Assembly (NCBI GenBank): GCA_963797085.1
Contig: CAWCOA010000006.1
Span: 434,001-498,000 of the forward strand
From: JASJBU01 sp963797085
GTDB lineage: Bacteria; Pseudomonadota; Gammaproteobacteria; Chromatiales; Chromatiaceae
Direction: 5' to 3'
DNA: 64,000 bases
The translations under genes were made by a program, and so were the position numbers. This document shows, in pieces, positions 26,579-39,121 of this stretch (position 1 is its first letter; the number at the start of each line of letters is the position of its first letter). The notes under the pieces were generated by a model. That model was not told where the DNA came from, searched no databases, and saw only the letters and a list, made by a program, of their open reading frames with translations.

Positions 26579-27250
26579 CTATCCCTCGGTGTATGGTAAT
26601 AAGGTCAATTCTACCCGGCGGTTCTGCTGGCGACCTTCTGGTGTGCTGTTGGAAGCCACAGGACGCGTCTCACCATAGCCTACAGTGTCGATGCGCACCG
26701 GTTGTACTCCATCGCTGGCCAACACATTGCTGACGGACTGGGCGCGCTGTTGCGAGAGCATTTGATTATATGAGTCAGAACCCGAGCTGTCGGTATGCCC
26801 GGCCACTTCGATCATGGTGGATTTATATTCTTTGAGGACCAGGCTTACCGAATGAAGCACTTCGACGAAATCAGGTCGTAGATTCGACTTGTCAACTTCA
26901 AATGTAATGTTGCCTGGCATGTTCAATATGATATTTTCCCCATTCCGGGTCACACTGACCCCGGTATTTTCCAGGCTTTGGCGTAGTTTGGCTTCCTGAA
27001 CATCCATGTAGTAGCCAACGCCGCCTCCAGCAACCGCACCGATACCGGCACCTTTTAACGCACGTTCTTTGCGCTCCTTTTTGTCATCGGAAGTGGCGAT
27101 TCCGAGAACTGCGCCCGCCGCAGCTCCGATGGCGGCACCGATTGCTGCCTTAGACGTTTGCTCCTCACGTGTATATGGGTCCACTGTCGTGCAGGCCTGA
27201 AGTGTCATCAGTGCAGCGATAGCGGTAGACAGGGCCAATTTTTTTGACAT
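26579..27250 (-). CDS. OmpA-family outer-membrane lipoprotein (YiaD-like)
   Basis: 223 residues. The signal peptide ends with lipobox LQAC. A Gly-zipper-like segment (SKAAIGAAIGAAAGAVLGIA) follows, then an OmpA/MotB peptidoglycan-binding domain with ITFEVDKSNLRPDF, VAGHTDSSGSDSYNQMLSQQ and the C-terminal NRRVEL. It probably tethers the outer membrane to murein. The ATG at 27250 is supported by GAGGAGAG just upstream; a start 12 codons earlier has no such site. Confidence 0.92.
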   Translation of the reverse strand: MSKKLALSTAIAALMTLQACTTVDPYTREEQTSKAAIGAAIGAAAGAVLGIATSDDKKERKERALKGAGIGAVAGGGVGYYMDVQEAKLRQSLENTGVSVTRNGENIILNMPGNITFEVDKSNLRPDFVEVLHSVSLVLKEYKSTMIEVAGHTDSSGSDSYNQMLSQQRAQSVSNVLASDGVQPVRIDTVGYGETRPVASNSTPEGRQQNRRVELTLLPYTEG

Positions 27251-27400
27251 AAGTCTCTCCTCATGGTTTTGTGCCATTATCCTCACCCATCATGGGTTTG
27301 GCTGGTTATGATTACGCCAAAGGTTTAGCCATAAAGCAATGCTTGAGTTCGCATGCCATGTGGCCTGTTCGTAATCTTTATAAAACTCGACTTTAATACC

Positions 27401-28711
27401 ATGATGCTAAAGTCAAATCTGCTGCACACCATTGCACCCTCGGTGATCGTTACCCTTATCGGTTTCGTTCTGGCTTATCAGTTTGTAGATCCTGCGCCAC
27501 CTAAGAACATCACCATTGGCACGGGCGATAAGCAAGGGGCCTATTTTTTGTTTGGTAATCGTTATCGCGAATTCCTACAAAAGGAAGGCGTCGATCTTTT
27601 CGTGCGTTCGACTGCGGGATCAGTTGAAAACCTTGACCTGCTCAGCGCTGAACAGGCGTTGCTTGATGTTGCATTTATCCAAGGGGGAGTTCACCAAGGT
27701 GAAGCTGCACAAGGTTTATTCTCATTGGGTAGCCTTTATTATGAACCACTCTGGGTATTTACCCGCGGTGCAGAGCCAATTCACCGCATCGCGGACTTAC
27801 GAGGTAAAAGGGTGGCCAACGGACCGGTTGGAAGTGGAACGCAGAAGTTGGTTGCGCAGGTACTGGCGATCAATGGCCTGAGTGCAGAAAATACGCAGCT
27901 GGTCCCTTTGGGAAACGCGGAATCCATCAGGAGACTGCAGGCAGGCAGCGTCGATGCCATTTTTCTGGTGGCCTCGGCCAGGTCTCCGGTGGTGAAGCAA
28001 CTACTTTCCTCGCCGGGTGTGCATCTGATGAATTTTGCGCGGGCAGACGCCTATGCCCGTAATCTGCGCTTCCTGTCTACGATTGTCTTACCGGAAGGGG
28101 CGATCGATCTACAAAAAAATATTCCCCATCAAGATACAGTTTTACTGGCGGCCACGGTAAATCTGGTGGTGCGCGAGGAGTTGCACCCAGCACTGGTGGA
28201 CCTGTTGCTGCAGGCTGCGCAGACAGTGCACGCGGAAGGTGGGTGGTTTGAAAAGGTCGGGCAGTTTCCTTCAGCTGAGAACCTGGACTTTCCCATCAGT
28301 CCGGATGCTCAGCGATTTTATCGCTACGGTCCTCCTTTTCTGCAACGCTATCTGCCATTCTGGGCCGCGAGTTTTGTGGACCGCATGAAGGTCTTATTGC
28401 TGCCTCTGGTGGCCCTGCTGATTCCCTTCATGAAGATCATGCCGCCCATCTATCGTTGGCGGATGCGTTCAAAGATCTATCGTTGGTATCGGGAACTGCA
28501 GGAGATCGATCTTGGGCTGTTCCACGAGGTTCCAGCTCCAGAGAACCATTATCGGCAGGAACTTGACCGGATAGAGCATGAAGTGGTGAAAGTCGATGTG
28601 CCGCTCTCTTTCGCCGATCAGCTGTTTGACCTGCGGCTGCATATCGAGATGATTCGCCGCAGACTAAACACCAGGGGTGAGTTGCGCCAGGGAAGGTCTG
28701 GACTTAAGTGA
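27401..28711 (+). CDS. TAXI-family solute-binding protein with two membrane anchors
   Basis: About 436 residues. An N-terminal transmembrane helix (LHTIAPSVIVTLIGFVLAYQ) precedes the TAXI binding domain, recognisable by KNITIGTGDKQGAYFLFGN, VRSTAGSVENLDLL and LRGKRVANGPVGSGTQKL. A second hydrophobic segment (VLLLPLVALLIPFMKIM) and a basic, helical cytoplasmic tail follow. TAXI proteins usually feed TRAP transporters, but no DctQ/DctM-type permease is nearby. Start: ATG at 27401, with no strong ribosome-binding site visible. Confidence 0.85.
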   Translation: MMLKSNLLHTIAPSVIVTLIGFVLAYQFVDPAPPKNITIGTGDKQGAYFLFGNRYREFLQKEGVDLFVRSTAGSVENLDLLSAEQALLDVAFIQGGVHQGEAAQGLFSLGSLYYEPLWVFTRGAEPIHRIADLRGKRVANGPVGSGTQKLVAQVLAINGLSAENTQLVPLGNAESIRRLQAGSVDAIFLVASARSPVVKQLLSSPGVHLMNFARADAYARNLRFLSTIVLPEGAIDLQKNIPHQDTVLLAATVNLVVREELHPALVDLLLQAAQTVHAEGGWFEKVGQFPSAENLDFPISPDAQRFYRYGPPFLQRYLPFWAASFVDRMKVLLLPLVALLIPFMKIMPPIYRWRMRSKIYRWYRELQEIDLGLFHEVPAPENHYRQELDRIEHEVVKVDVPLSFADQLFDLRLHIEMIRRRLNTRGELRQGRSGLK

Positions 28712-28718
28712 ATAACAG

Positions 28719-29831
28719 TTACTGCCGGTAGATTCCGCCAAGAACCACGTTTTCCCGGGCGCCGGTGGTGGCAGGAAGGTTGCCGGGTTTGCCTTCCAGG
28801 GTGCGCTTGGCCAGCCAGGCGAAGGCCATAGCTTCGACCCAGTCAGGATCTACGCCTAGCCTCGTGGTAGAGCTGACTGCTATATTGGACAGATTTGATG
28901 CCACACGAGTCGTGAGGTCAGTGTTGTGTACGCCGCCCCCACACACAAACAACTCATCTGCCTTCGAGCAGTATTTAGTCACTGCAGCAGCTATGCTGCG
29001 AGCAGTAAATTCTGCCAGCGTTGCCTGAATGTCCTGGTGGTTCTGGATGGGCTCTACCAATTTTGGCTTCAACCAGCCAAGGTTAAAATAATCAGTACCG
29101 GTGCTTTTCGGCGGTGGCTGTTGGAAGAATGGGTCTGAGAGTAGAAACGCCAACAACTCTTGATTTATCGAGCCGGAGGCGGCCCAGTCTCCGTTGTCAT
29201 CATACGCCAGGGATTTTTGGGTACTAACCCAGTGATCGAGCAGGGTATTACCGGGGCCTGTGTCAAATCCAAGGACCTGATGCTCTGCGCCCGCCGGGAG
29301 CCAGGTTATATTTGCGATGCCGCCGATGTTTAAAATGACACGGCTGAGCTTCGGGTGCTGGAACAGTTGTTTGTGAAATGCAGGTACCAGTGGGGCCCCC
29401 TGACCCTGTGCGGCGATATCCCGGCGCCTGAAGTCTGCGACAGTGGTGATCCCGGTCCGTTGGCATAGGGTATTCGGGTCGCCAATCTGCAATGTGAACG
29501 GATGCTTGAAAGTCGGTCGGTGACGTAGGGTTTGTCCGTGACTGCCGATAGCCCTTATCGCGCTTGGTGCGATTTCGAAGTTTTCCAGCAGGCTGAGTGC
29601 GGCATTGGCAAAAACATCCGCTACTTGAATATCCGCTACACCGAGACGATCGATTTCGTTGTCTCCGGGCTGGCACAATGCAATCAGTTGACTACGCAGT
29701 TCGTCGGGGTAGGGCTCGTGATGTTGCGCAACAAGCCTGGGTGTAGCTTGGTTGAAATCGGCAACGATGGTATCGATGCCGTCCATACTGGTGCCCGACA
29801 TCAGGCCGAGAAATAACTCCTCAGCGGGCAT
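28719..29831 (-). CDS. anmK: Anhydro-N-acetylmuramic acid kinase AnmK
   Basis: About 370 residues. The enzyme converts anhMurNAc to MurNAc-6-phosphate in murein recycling. Signatures are LFLGLMSGTSMDGIDTIVAD, GSHGQTLRHRP, DFRRRDIAAQGQGAPLVPAF and VLGFDTGPGNTLLD. The ATG at 29831 overlaps the end of the M23 peptidase gene by 11 bp, so the two are co-transcribed. Mpl, in the same recycling pathway, is encoded at 11475. Confidence 0.94.
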   Translation of the reverse strand: MPAEELFLGLMSGTSMDGIDTIVADFNQATPRLVAQHHEPYPDELRSQLIALCQPGDNEIDRLGVADIQVADVFANAALSLLENFEIAPSAIRAIGSHGQTLRHRPTFKHPFTLQIGDPNTLCQRTGITTVADFRRRDIAAQGQGAPLVPAFHKQLFQHPKLSRVILNIGGIANITWLPAGAEHQVLGFDTGPGNTLLDHWVSTQKSLAYDDNGDWAASGSINQELLAFLLSDPFFQQPPPKSTGTDYFNLGWLKPKLVEPIQNHQDIQATLAEFTARSIAAAVTKYCSKADELFVCGGGVHNTDLTTRVASNLSNIAVSSTTRLGVDPDWVEAMAFAWLAKRTLEGKPGNLPATTGARENVVLGGIYRQ

Positions 29832-31290
29832 CCGCAACAACGATGCGGTTTAAGGTGTCGAGCTGGGCAGTTAGCATACTGGTTTTTAGTAAAAAGTCTG
29901 CCCGATATTTCTTAGCGATGGGTTCTGCAGCAGGCAGTTTTACAGTTAGCGGATTGCGATGTGTGCCATTGACGCGGAATTCATAGTGCAGGTGGGGACC
30001 TGTAGCCAAGCCGCTTTGGCCAACATAGCCGATCGTCTGGCCTTGTTTGACCTTACTGCCTTGTTTGGCCTTCTTGTTGTAGCGGGAGAGGTGGCCGTAC
30101 AAGGTTGTGTAGCGTTGACCATGCTGGATGATTACAGTACGGCCGTAACCCCCCTTTTTACCCCGGTGGACAATTTTTCCATCACCTGCGGCCCTGATGG
30201 GCGTGCCGGTTTTTGCTGCATAGTCAACGCCGCGATGCGGGCGCTTCTTGCCCAGCACCGGATGCCAGCGCTCTTTGGTAAAACGGGATGAGATGCGGCG
30301 GAAGTCCACTGGTGCGCGCAAAAAAACCTTGCGCATGCTGCGTCCTTCCGGGGTGAAATAATCGGCGCTGCCGGTTGCGTCCTCATAACGCACCGCTCGA
30401 TAGGTTCGACCCTGGTTGATGAACTCGGCAGCCAATATCGGTCCGTTGCGCAGCTTTTCTCCCTGCAGATACTCCTCCTGGAAGATTACGGTAAAACGAT
30501 CTCCTGTGCGTATCTCCAGGGCAAAATCGATATCCCAGCCGAAGATATTGGCTAATTCCATGATCTCCGCATCTGGCAACCCTGCTTTCTGGGCGCTGAC
30601 GTAGAGTGAATTTTCAATAGTGGCCTGGACATGGGCGGTGCGCAGTTCCACATCCTTGGTTCTATTTGAGGCATTGAAGCCACCATTGCCTGTGGCTTCG
30701 ATAAAGAGGCTTTTGATTTTACTGTGCTGCAAGGTGAGATTGACGAAGTTTTTCTGCTCATCCAGTTCTACGTGGATAATCTCGCCGGGTTTGATTTTGG
30801 TCAGCGCTTTGGCGGACTTGCTGGAATGGACGATCTTATGCAGCAGGTTGGCGCTCAATCCCAGGCCCTTGAATATTTTTGAGAGGGTGTCCCCTTTAGC
30901 GATTTTATGTGATACCCGGTGGATTTTACTGGTTTTTGGAAGCACAGTTACATTGGATGGTTCGAGTGTTATTGGTGCAAGATGCGGTTCCGAACTGCTT
31001 ACTGCAACGGTTGTCTTTACAGGCGATTTACTGGGCTGGGGTAACGCATTGCCCTCTTCCTGGCCCTTGCCTGGTAAAGCCAGGGGTAAAGTAACGCGAT
31101 CATGATCCTCTGTGCTGGGGCCGGGTTTTGACTCAACAGGCTGCACGGTCTCCGTTTCAGAAGCTTTGCGGTTGAATGACAGGATTATGACAATACTGAC
31201 CAGAATGATCAGGATAACCAGGGATAACCATTTAACGAAGGTTCTACCTGGCCTTTTTTTATCGAATGAGTATGACTTGAAGTCTTGCAT
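29821..31290 (-). CDS. M23-family murein DD-endopeptidase, membrane-anchored
   Basis: 489 residues. One N-terminal transmembrane helix (WLSLVILIILVSIVIILSFN), a linker, a LysM/OapA-like region (HKIAKGDTLSKIFKGLGLS), then the LytM catalytic domain. Zn ligands and catalytic residues are visible in RPHRGVDYAAKTGTPIRAAG, YTTLYGHLSRYN and GLATGPHLHYEFRVNG. The layout matches MepM/YebA-type space-making endopeptidases. It is divergent from tyrS and followed by anmK. Confidence 0.93.
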   Translation of the reverse strand: MQDFKSYSFDKKRPGRTFVKWLSLVILIILVSIVIILSFNRKASETETVQPVESKPGPSTEDHDRVTLPLALPGKGQEEGNALPQPSKSPVKTTVAVSSSEPHLAPITLEPSNVTVLPKTSKIHRVSHKIAKGDTLSKIFKGLGLSANLLHKIVHSSKSAKALTKIKPGEIIHVELDEQKNFVNLTLQHSKIKSLFIEATGNGGFNASNRTKDVELRTAHVQATIENSLYVSAQKAGLPDAEIMELANIFGWDIDFALEIRTGDRFTVIFQEEYLQGEKLRNGPILAAEFINQGRTYRAVRYEDATGSADYFTPEGRSMRKVFLRAPVDFRRISSRFTKERWHPVLGKKRPHRGVDYAAKTGTPIRAAGDGKIVHRGKKGGYGRTVIIQHGQRYTTLYGHLSRYNKKAKQGSKVKQGQTIGYVGQSGLATGPHLHYEFRVNGTHRNPLTVKLPAAEPIAKKYRADFLLKTSMLTAQLDTLNRIVVADAR

Positions 31291-31454
31291 GGAAAATCTG
31301 TTTGAAGCCGCTGCCAGATTAAGGGTTTAAAATTACTAAATTATAGTATACATGTGCAAGCTGAGTCGTTGCTCTCTTCGTGACTTAGGTTAAATTTTTC
31401 AGTTGCTTCTAGTAGAGTGTACAGGCTTTGCCATTAATTAATGGGGATTAATCG

Positions 31455-32654
31455 ATGACTGATGTGACAGCGGCCTTGGATCTCATCTTGCGCGGTACCG
31501 ATGAGGTGCTGCCGAAAGAGGCATTGATAAAAAAATTACAAAAGGGCCGACCCTTAAATATAAAAGCGGGTTTTGATCCTACTGCTCCCGACCTGCATCT
31601 CGGGCATACAGTGCTGGTCAATAAGTTGCGCCAATTTCAGGAACTGGGGCATGAGGTGATGTTTTTGATCGGGGATTTTACCGCCATGATTGGCGATCCT
31701 ACCGGCAAAAGCGCTACACGGCCTCCCTTGACCCGGGATGATGTGCTGGAAAATGCCAAGACCTACGAGCATCAGATCTTCAAGATACTCGATCCGGAAA
31801 AGACTACTGTGTTGTTCAATTCATCATGGATGGGAGCCATGTCAGCGGCTGAGCTGGTTCAGTTGGCGGCAAAACATACTGTGGCGCGCATGCTTGAGAG
31901 GGATGATTTCAACAAGCGATATACCGGTGGCCAGGCAATCGCCATCCACGAATTTCTTTACCCACTCATTCAGGGTTATGACTCGGTCGCCATGAAAGCG
32001 GATGTAGAGATAGGGGGTACGGATCAGAAGTTCAATCTATTGGTAGGCAGGCAGTTGCAGGAGGTCTACGGACATGAGCCTCAGGTGGTCGTCACACTGC
32101 CAATATTGGAAGGATTGGATGGTGTGCAGAAGATGTCAAAATCTCTGGGCAACTACATCGGCATTACTGATCCTGCTGAAGAGATGTTCGGTAAGATCAT
32201 GTCAATTTCAGATGATTTAATGTGGCGTTATCTTGAATTATTGAGTTTTCGTCCAATGACGGAAATCGAATCATGGAGAAAAGAGATTCAGCAGGGGTTG
32301 AATCCGCGTGATGTGAAGATACGCCTGGCTGAGGAGCTGGTAGAACGATTTCACAGTCCAGGAGCTGCGACAAAAGCACATGAAGCGTTTGTCTCGCGCT
32401 TTCGCAAGGGCCAGATGCCAGACGATATAGAGGAAAAGGAGCTTGAGACCGGGGGGCTGGGCTTGCCAATTGCCAATCTTTTGAAAGAGGCCGGTATGGT
32501 TAAAAGCACATCAGAGGCGTTGCGCATGCTCAAGCAGGGTGCGGTGAGGATCAATGGGGAAAAAGTCGTTGATCCCTCTCTGACAGTCAAAGCTGGTGTC
32601 TCTGATGTCTATCAAGTGGGTAAAAGGCGTTTTGCCCGTGTATCTATTATATGA
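31455..32654 (+). CDS. tyrS: Tyrosyl-tRNA synthetase TyrS
   Basis: 399 residues, class I synthetase. The HIGH-like motif is DLHLGHTVL and the KMSKS motif is QKMSKSLGNYIG. The C-terminal S4 RNA-binding domain includes SEALRMLKQGAVRINGEKV. The length and the GFDPTAPDLHLGH start place it in the TyrRZ-like short-linker group of proteobacteria. It precedes the rRNA operon promoters. Confidence 0.96.
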   Translation: MTDVTAALDLILRGTDEVLPKEALIKKLQKGRPLNIKAGFDPTAPDLHLGHTVLVNKLRQFQELGHEVMFLIGDFTAMIGDPTGKSATRPPLTRDDVLENAKTYEHQIFKILDPEKTTVLFNSSWMGAMSAAELVQLAAKHTVARMLERDDFNKRYTGGQAIAIHEFLYPLIQGYDSVAMKADVEIGGTDQKFNLLVGRQLQEVYGHEPQVVVTLPILEGLDGVQKMSKSLGNYIGITDPAEEMFGKIMSISDDLMWRYLELLSFRPMTEIESWRKEIQQGLNPRDVKIRLAEELVERFHSPGAATKAHEAFVSRFRKGQMPDDIEEKELETGGLGLPIANLLKEAGMVKSTSEALRMLKQGAVRINGEKVVDPSLTVKAGVSDVYQVGKRRFARVSII

Positions 32655-32707
32655 GTGACTGAAACTACAGGGTTGTTCGGTATCCATTATTAGAAAATAA
32701 AATAACC

Positions 32708-32735
32708 TTGACCTGATCAGGATGGGCCGTATAAT
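32708..32735 (+). promoter_or_regulatory. rRNA promoter 1
   Basis: TTGACC, 16-bp spacer, TATAAT, followed by TCGCCCTCTCC. Confidence 0.8.
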
Positions 32736-32830
32736 TCGCCCTCTCCTGTTGACGGCAGGTAGTTTAGACTACCAAAAATCTACAGAGAAATGCGTAGAAT
32801 ACGGCCGAAGTAACTCGGTAAGATTTTTAG

Positions 32831-32858
32831 TTGACCTCGAGTGATTTGAACGTATAAT
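32831..32858 (+). promoter_or_regulatory. rRNA promoter 2
   Basis: TTGACC, 16-bp spacer, TATAAT, followed by the discriminator GCGCCCTCC. Confidence 0.82.
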
Positions 32859-32934
32859 GCGCCCTCCTTTCGGGACAAGTTAATACTTAGTTGCAGGAAG
32901 GATCGGAGGTAAGAATCTTGATGAGAGATTCTTG

Positions 32935-32962
32935 TTGACAGAAGCCAGAAGCTCTGTAGAAT
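32935..32962 (+). promoter_or_regulatory. rRNA promoter 3
   Basis: TTGACA, 16-bp spacer, TAGAAT, followed by ACGCGCCTCC. Confidence 0.8.
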
Positions 32963-33017
32963 ACGCGCCTCCAAACAAGTCGGCATTGATTGCCTTCGGT
33001 GAATTGAGAGAATTTTC

Positions 33018-33046
33018 TTGACACCGAAAGTCGACGAAAGTAGAAT
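33018..33046 (+). promoter_or_regulatory. rRNA promoter 4
   Basis: TTGACA, 17-bp spacer, TAGAAT, followed by AGGCGGTC. It is the one nearest the 16S gene. Confidence 0.78.
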
Positions 33047-33078
33047 AGGCGGTCTTTCTCGAATGAAAATATCGAGAA

Positions 33079-33090
33079 GCTCTTTAACAA
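33079..33090 (+). promoter_or_regulatory. boxA antitermination element (leader)
   Basis: GCTCTTTAACAA, the standard Nus-factor boxA of gammaproteobacterial rRNA leaders. Confidence 0.85.
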
Positions 33091-33224
33091 TTTGGACAGG
33101 TAATTTGTGTGGGTGCTCCGTTGATTATTGGGTAACCAAAAGATCGACGAGAGTATTCAAAGATAGATTCTATCCGAGAATCTCGAGTCAAAAAGATTGG
33201 CTGCCATAAGCAGCTATCAAACTT

Positions 33225-34768
<1,544 letters not shown>

Positions 34769-34875
34769 AAAATGTTACTCCGGTCTTCGGAGCATCCATA
34801 CAAGTTACCTGTCCGAAAGTAAGCAGATACAGACCTGTTGCTTATTCAAGAAGCTGTACTGCACTGAGCAAGCTA

Positions 34876-34952
<77 letters not shown>

Positions 34953-34978
34953 ATTTAAGCTGGTATCGAGAGTCTGTC

Positions 34979-35054
34979 GGGGCCATAGCTCAGCTGGGAG
35001 AGCGCCTGCCTTGCACGCAGGAGGTCGGGAGTTCGATCCTCCCTGGCTCCACCA
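34979..35054 (+). tRNA. tRNA-Ala(TGC)
   Basis: 76 nt with encoded CCA. Anticodon TGC in CTTGCAC; acceptor GGGGCCA pairs with TGGCTCC apart from one G-T pair. Second spacer tRNA of the operon. Confidence 0.97.
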
Positions 35055-35109
35055 AAATTAAGTATCAAGTGTATAGTGCAAACACTATACACTTCGTATT
35101 TTCGAAGTC

Positions 35110-35120
35110 TGCTCTTTAAA
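35110..35120 (+). promoter_or_regulatory. boxA element in the 16S-23S spacer
   Basis: TGCTCTTTAAA upstream of 23S, matching the second boxA position in rRNA operons. Confidence 0.75.
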
Positions 35121-35256
35121 AATTAGGTTAGATCGCAGATAGGCGATATCGAAAGATATCAAACATCTAAAATGTAGTATCTAAAGTTGAGAAACTTAAG
35201 ATATGGGTATGTTGTATTGACAAACCATTATAATTCCAGAGTTTTTGGGGTTATAT

Positions 35257-38139
<2,883 letters not shown>

Positions 38140-38217
38140 ATAACACCCAAACATTTTGGTGTTGGTGAAGCGACGCAATATACTCAAACTAAAACTACAA
38201 GCGATCTAACTAATTAT

Positions 38218-38245
38218 GTTGGTGCTGGTAATTACCAGCACCAAC
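38218..38245. repeat. 28-bp perfect palindrome in the 23S-5S spacer
   Basis: GTTGGTGCTGGTAA is followed directly by its exact reverse complement, so the RNA would form a 14-bp stem with almost no loop. It lies 7 bp before the 5S gene and could be a processing signal. Confidence 0.8.
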
Positions 38246-38252
38246 AACAGTT

Positions 38253-38370
38253 TGCCTGGCGGCCATAGCGAGTTGGTACCACCCGATCCCATCTCGAACT
38301 CGGAAGTGAAACGACTTAGCGCCGATGATAGTGTGGGGTTTCCCCATGCGAAAGTAGGTCACTGCCAGGT
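38253..38370 (+). rRNA. rrf: 5S ribosomal RNA
   Basis: Begins TGCCTGGCGGCCATAGCG and ends ACTGCCAGGT; the terminal helix TGCCTGGC/GCCAGG is intact. Contains the conserved CCCATCTCGAACTCGG. Length about 118 nt. Confidence 0.96.
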
Positions 38371-38380
38371 TTTTATTCCA

Positions 38381-38414
38381 AACCCTAGATCAATAAATGA
38401 TCTAGGGTTTTTTT
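38381..38414 (+). terminator. Intrinsic terminator of the rRNA operon
   Basis: A 12-bp perfect stem AACCCTAGATCA/TGATCTAGGGTT with loop ATAAA, followed by a run of at least six T. Confidence 0.95.
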
Positions 38415-38440
38415 ATGCCACATTAAAAAGTTAGGAAATC

Positions 38441-39121
38441 ATGCAGAATACCTGGCTTATATTTACTGATGTAATAAAATCTCCTTTATTATGTTACTTC
38501 TTTTATCGTCTTTTCTTGCTGGTGTTTTTTTACTACATCGCTGTATTGATGTTACTCAAACACAGGCTGCTGGTTGCCATGATAAAAGGCACCGCTGGCC
38601 TGAGTTTGCTATCGATCACAATGCTGTTTGCCCTCCTCTTTTTGAATATGCACACCTACAGTCGATTAACCAATGAGCAAAAACTGGCTGAGTTATCTAT
38701 CGGTATTAGAACAGACGACGGGATTCCAATAAGAATACAAACAAAAGATCAACAGCAGGTGTTCTACATCAATGCAGAAGAATGGCAACTGGATGCCCGA
38801 TTCCTAAAATGGAAATCCTGGGCCTATCTCCTTGGGTCAGAATCTATTGTGCGTTTGGAAAGTCTCACGGAGCGTTACCCCGATTCAAAACAGACTGTGC
38901 CTGTACACCATAGTCTAGTCAGTAATCATCCAATACTGTCTGAGCTGGGTTCGTCCATTAGTGATTGGATTGGCATAGTAGATACTTACTACGGTAGTGC
39001 TGTATATATGCCGGTCGTCGAAGGCTCAACCTACACGGTATCTGCAACGATTTCCGGGCTTATCGCAAGAGCAGAGAATAAACAGGCGCATAACGCTGTT
39101 ATCGAATGGATGAGTCAATGA
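38441..39121 (+). CDS. Membrane protein of unknown function
   Basis: 226 residues. Two hydrophobic segments near the N-terminus (CYFFYRLFLLVFFYYIAVLM, and residues ~49-70) precede a likely extracytoplasmic domain with many Tyr, Ser and charged residues. I do not recognise a family. AGGA lies 5 nt before the ATG. Its stop overlaps the start of the M61 peptidase gene (ATGA), suggesting coupled translation and perhaps related roles. Confidence 0.75.
   Translation: MQNTWLIFTDVIKSPLLCYFFYRLFLLVFFYYIAVLMLLKHRLLVAMIKGTAGLSLLSITMLFALLFLNMHTYSRLTNEQKLAELSIGIRTDDGIPIRIQTKDQQQVFYINAEEWQLDARFLKWKSWAYLLGSESIVRLESLTERYPDSKQTVPVHHSLVSNHPILSELGSSISDWIGIVDTYYGSAVYMPVVEGSTYTVSATISGLIARAENKQAHNAVIEWMSQ

Larger units (their letters stand above)
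32655..33224 (+). promoter_or_regulatory. rRNA operon leader region
   Basis: About 570 bp with no protein gene. It holds four promoter-like elements spaced at about 60-125 bp, each with a GC-rich discriminator after the -10 (listed separately), and a boxA antitermination element at 33079-33090. Short frames here are chance. Confidence 0.85.

Noticed and set aside
32749..32813. A fifth rRNA promoter around TTGACG (32749) or TAGAAT (about 32797)
   Set aside because: Neither element has a partner at acceptable spacing; it may be a degenerate copy.
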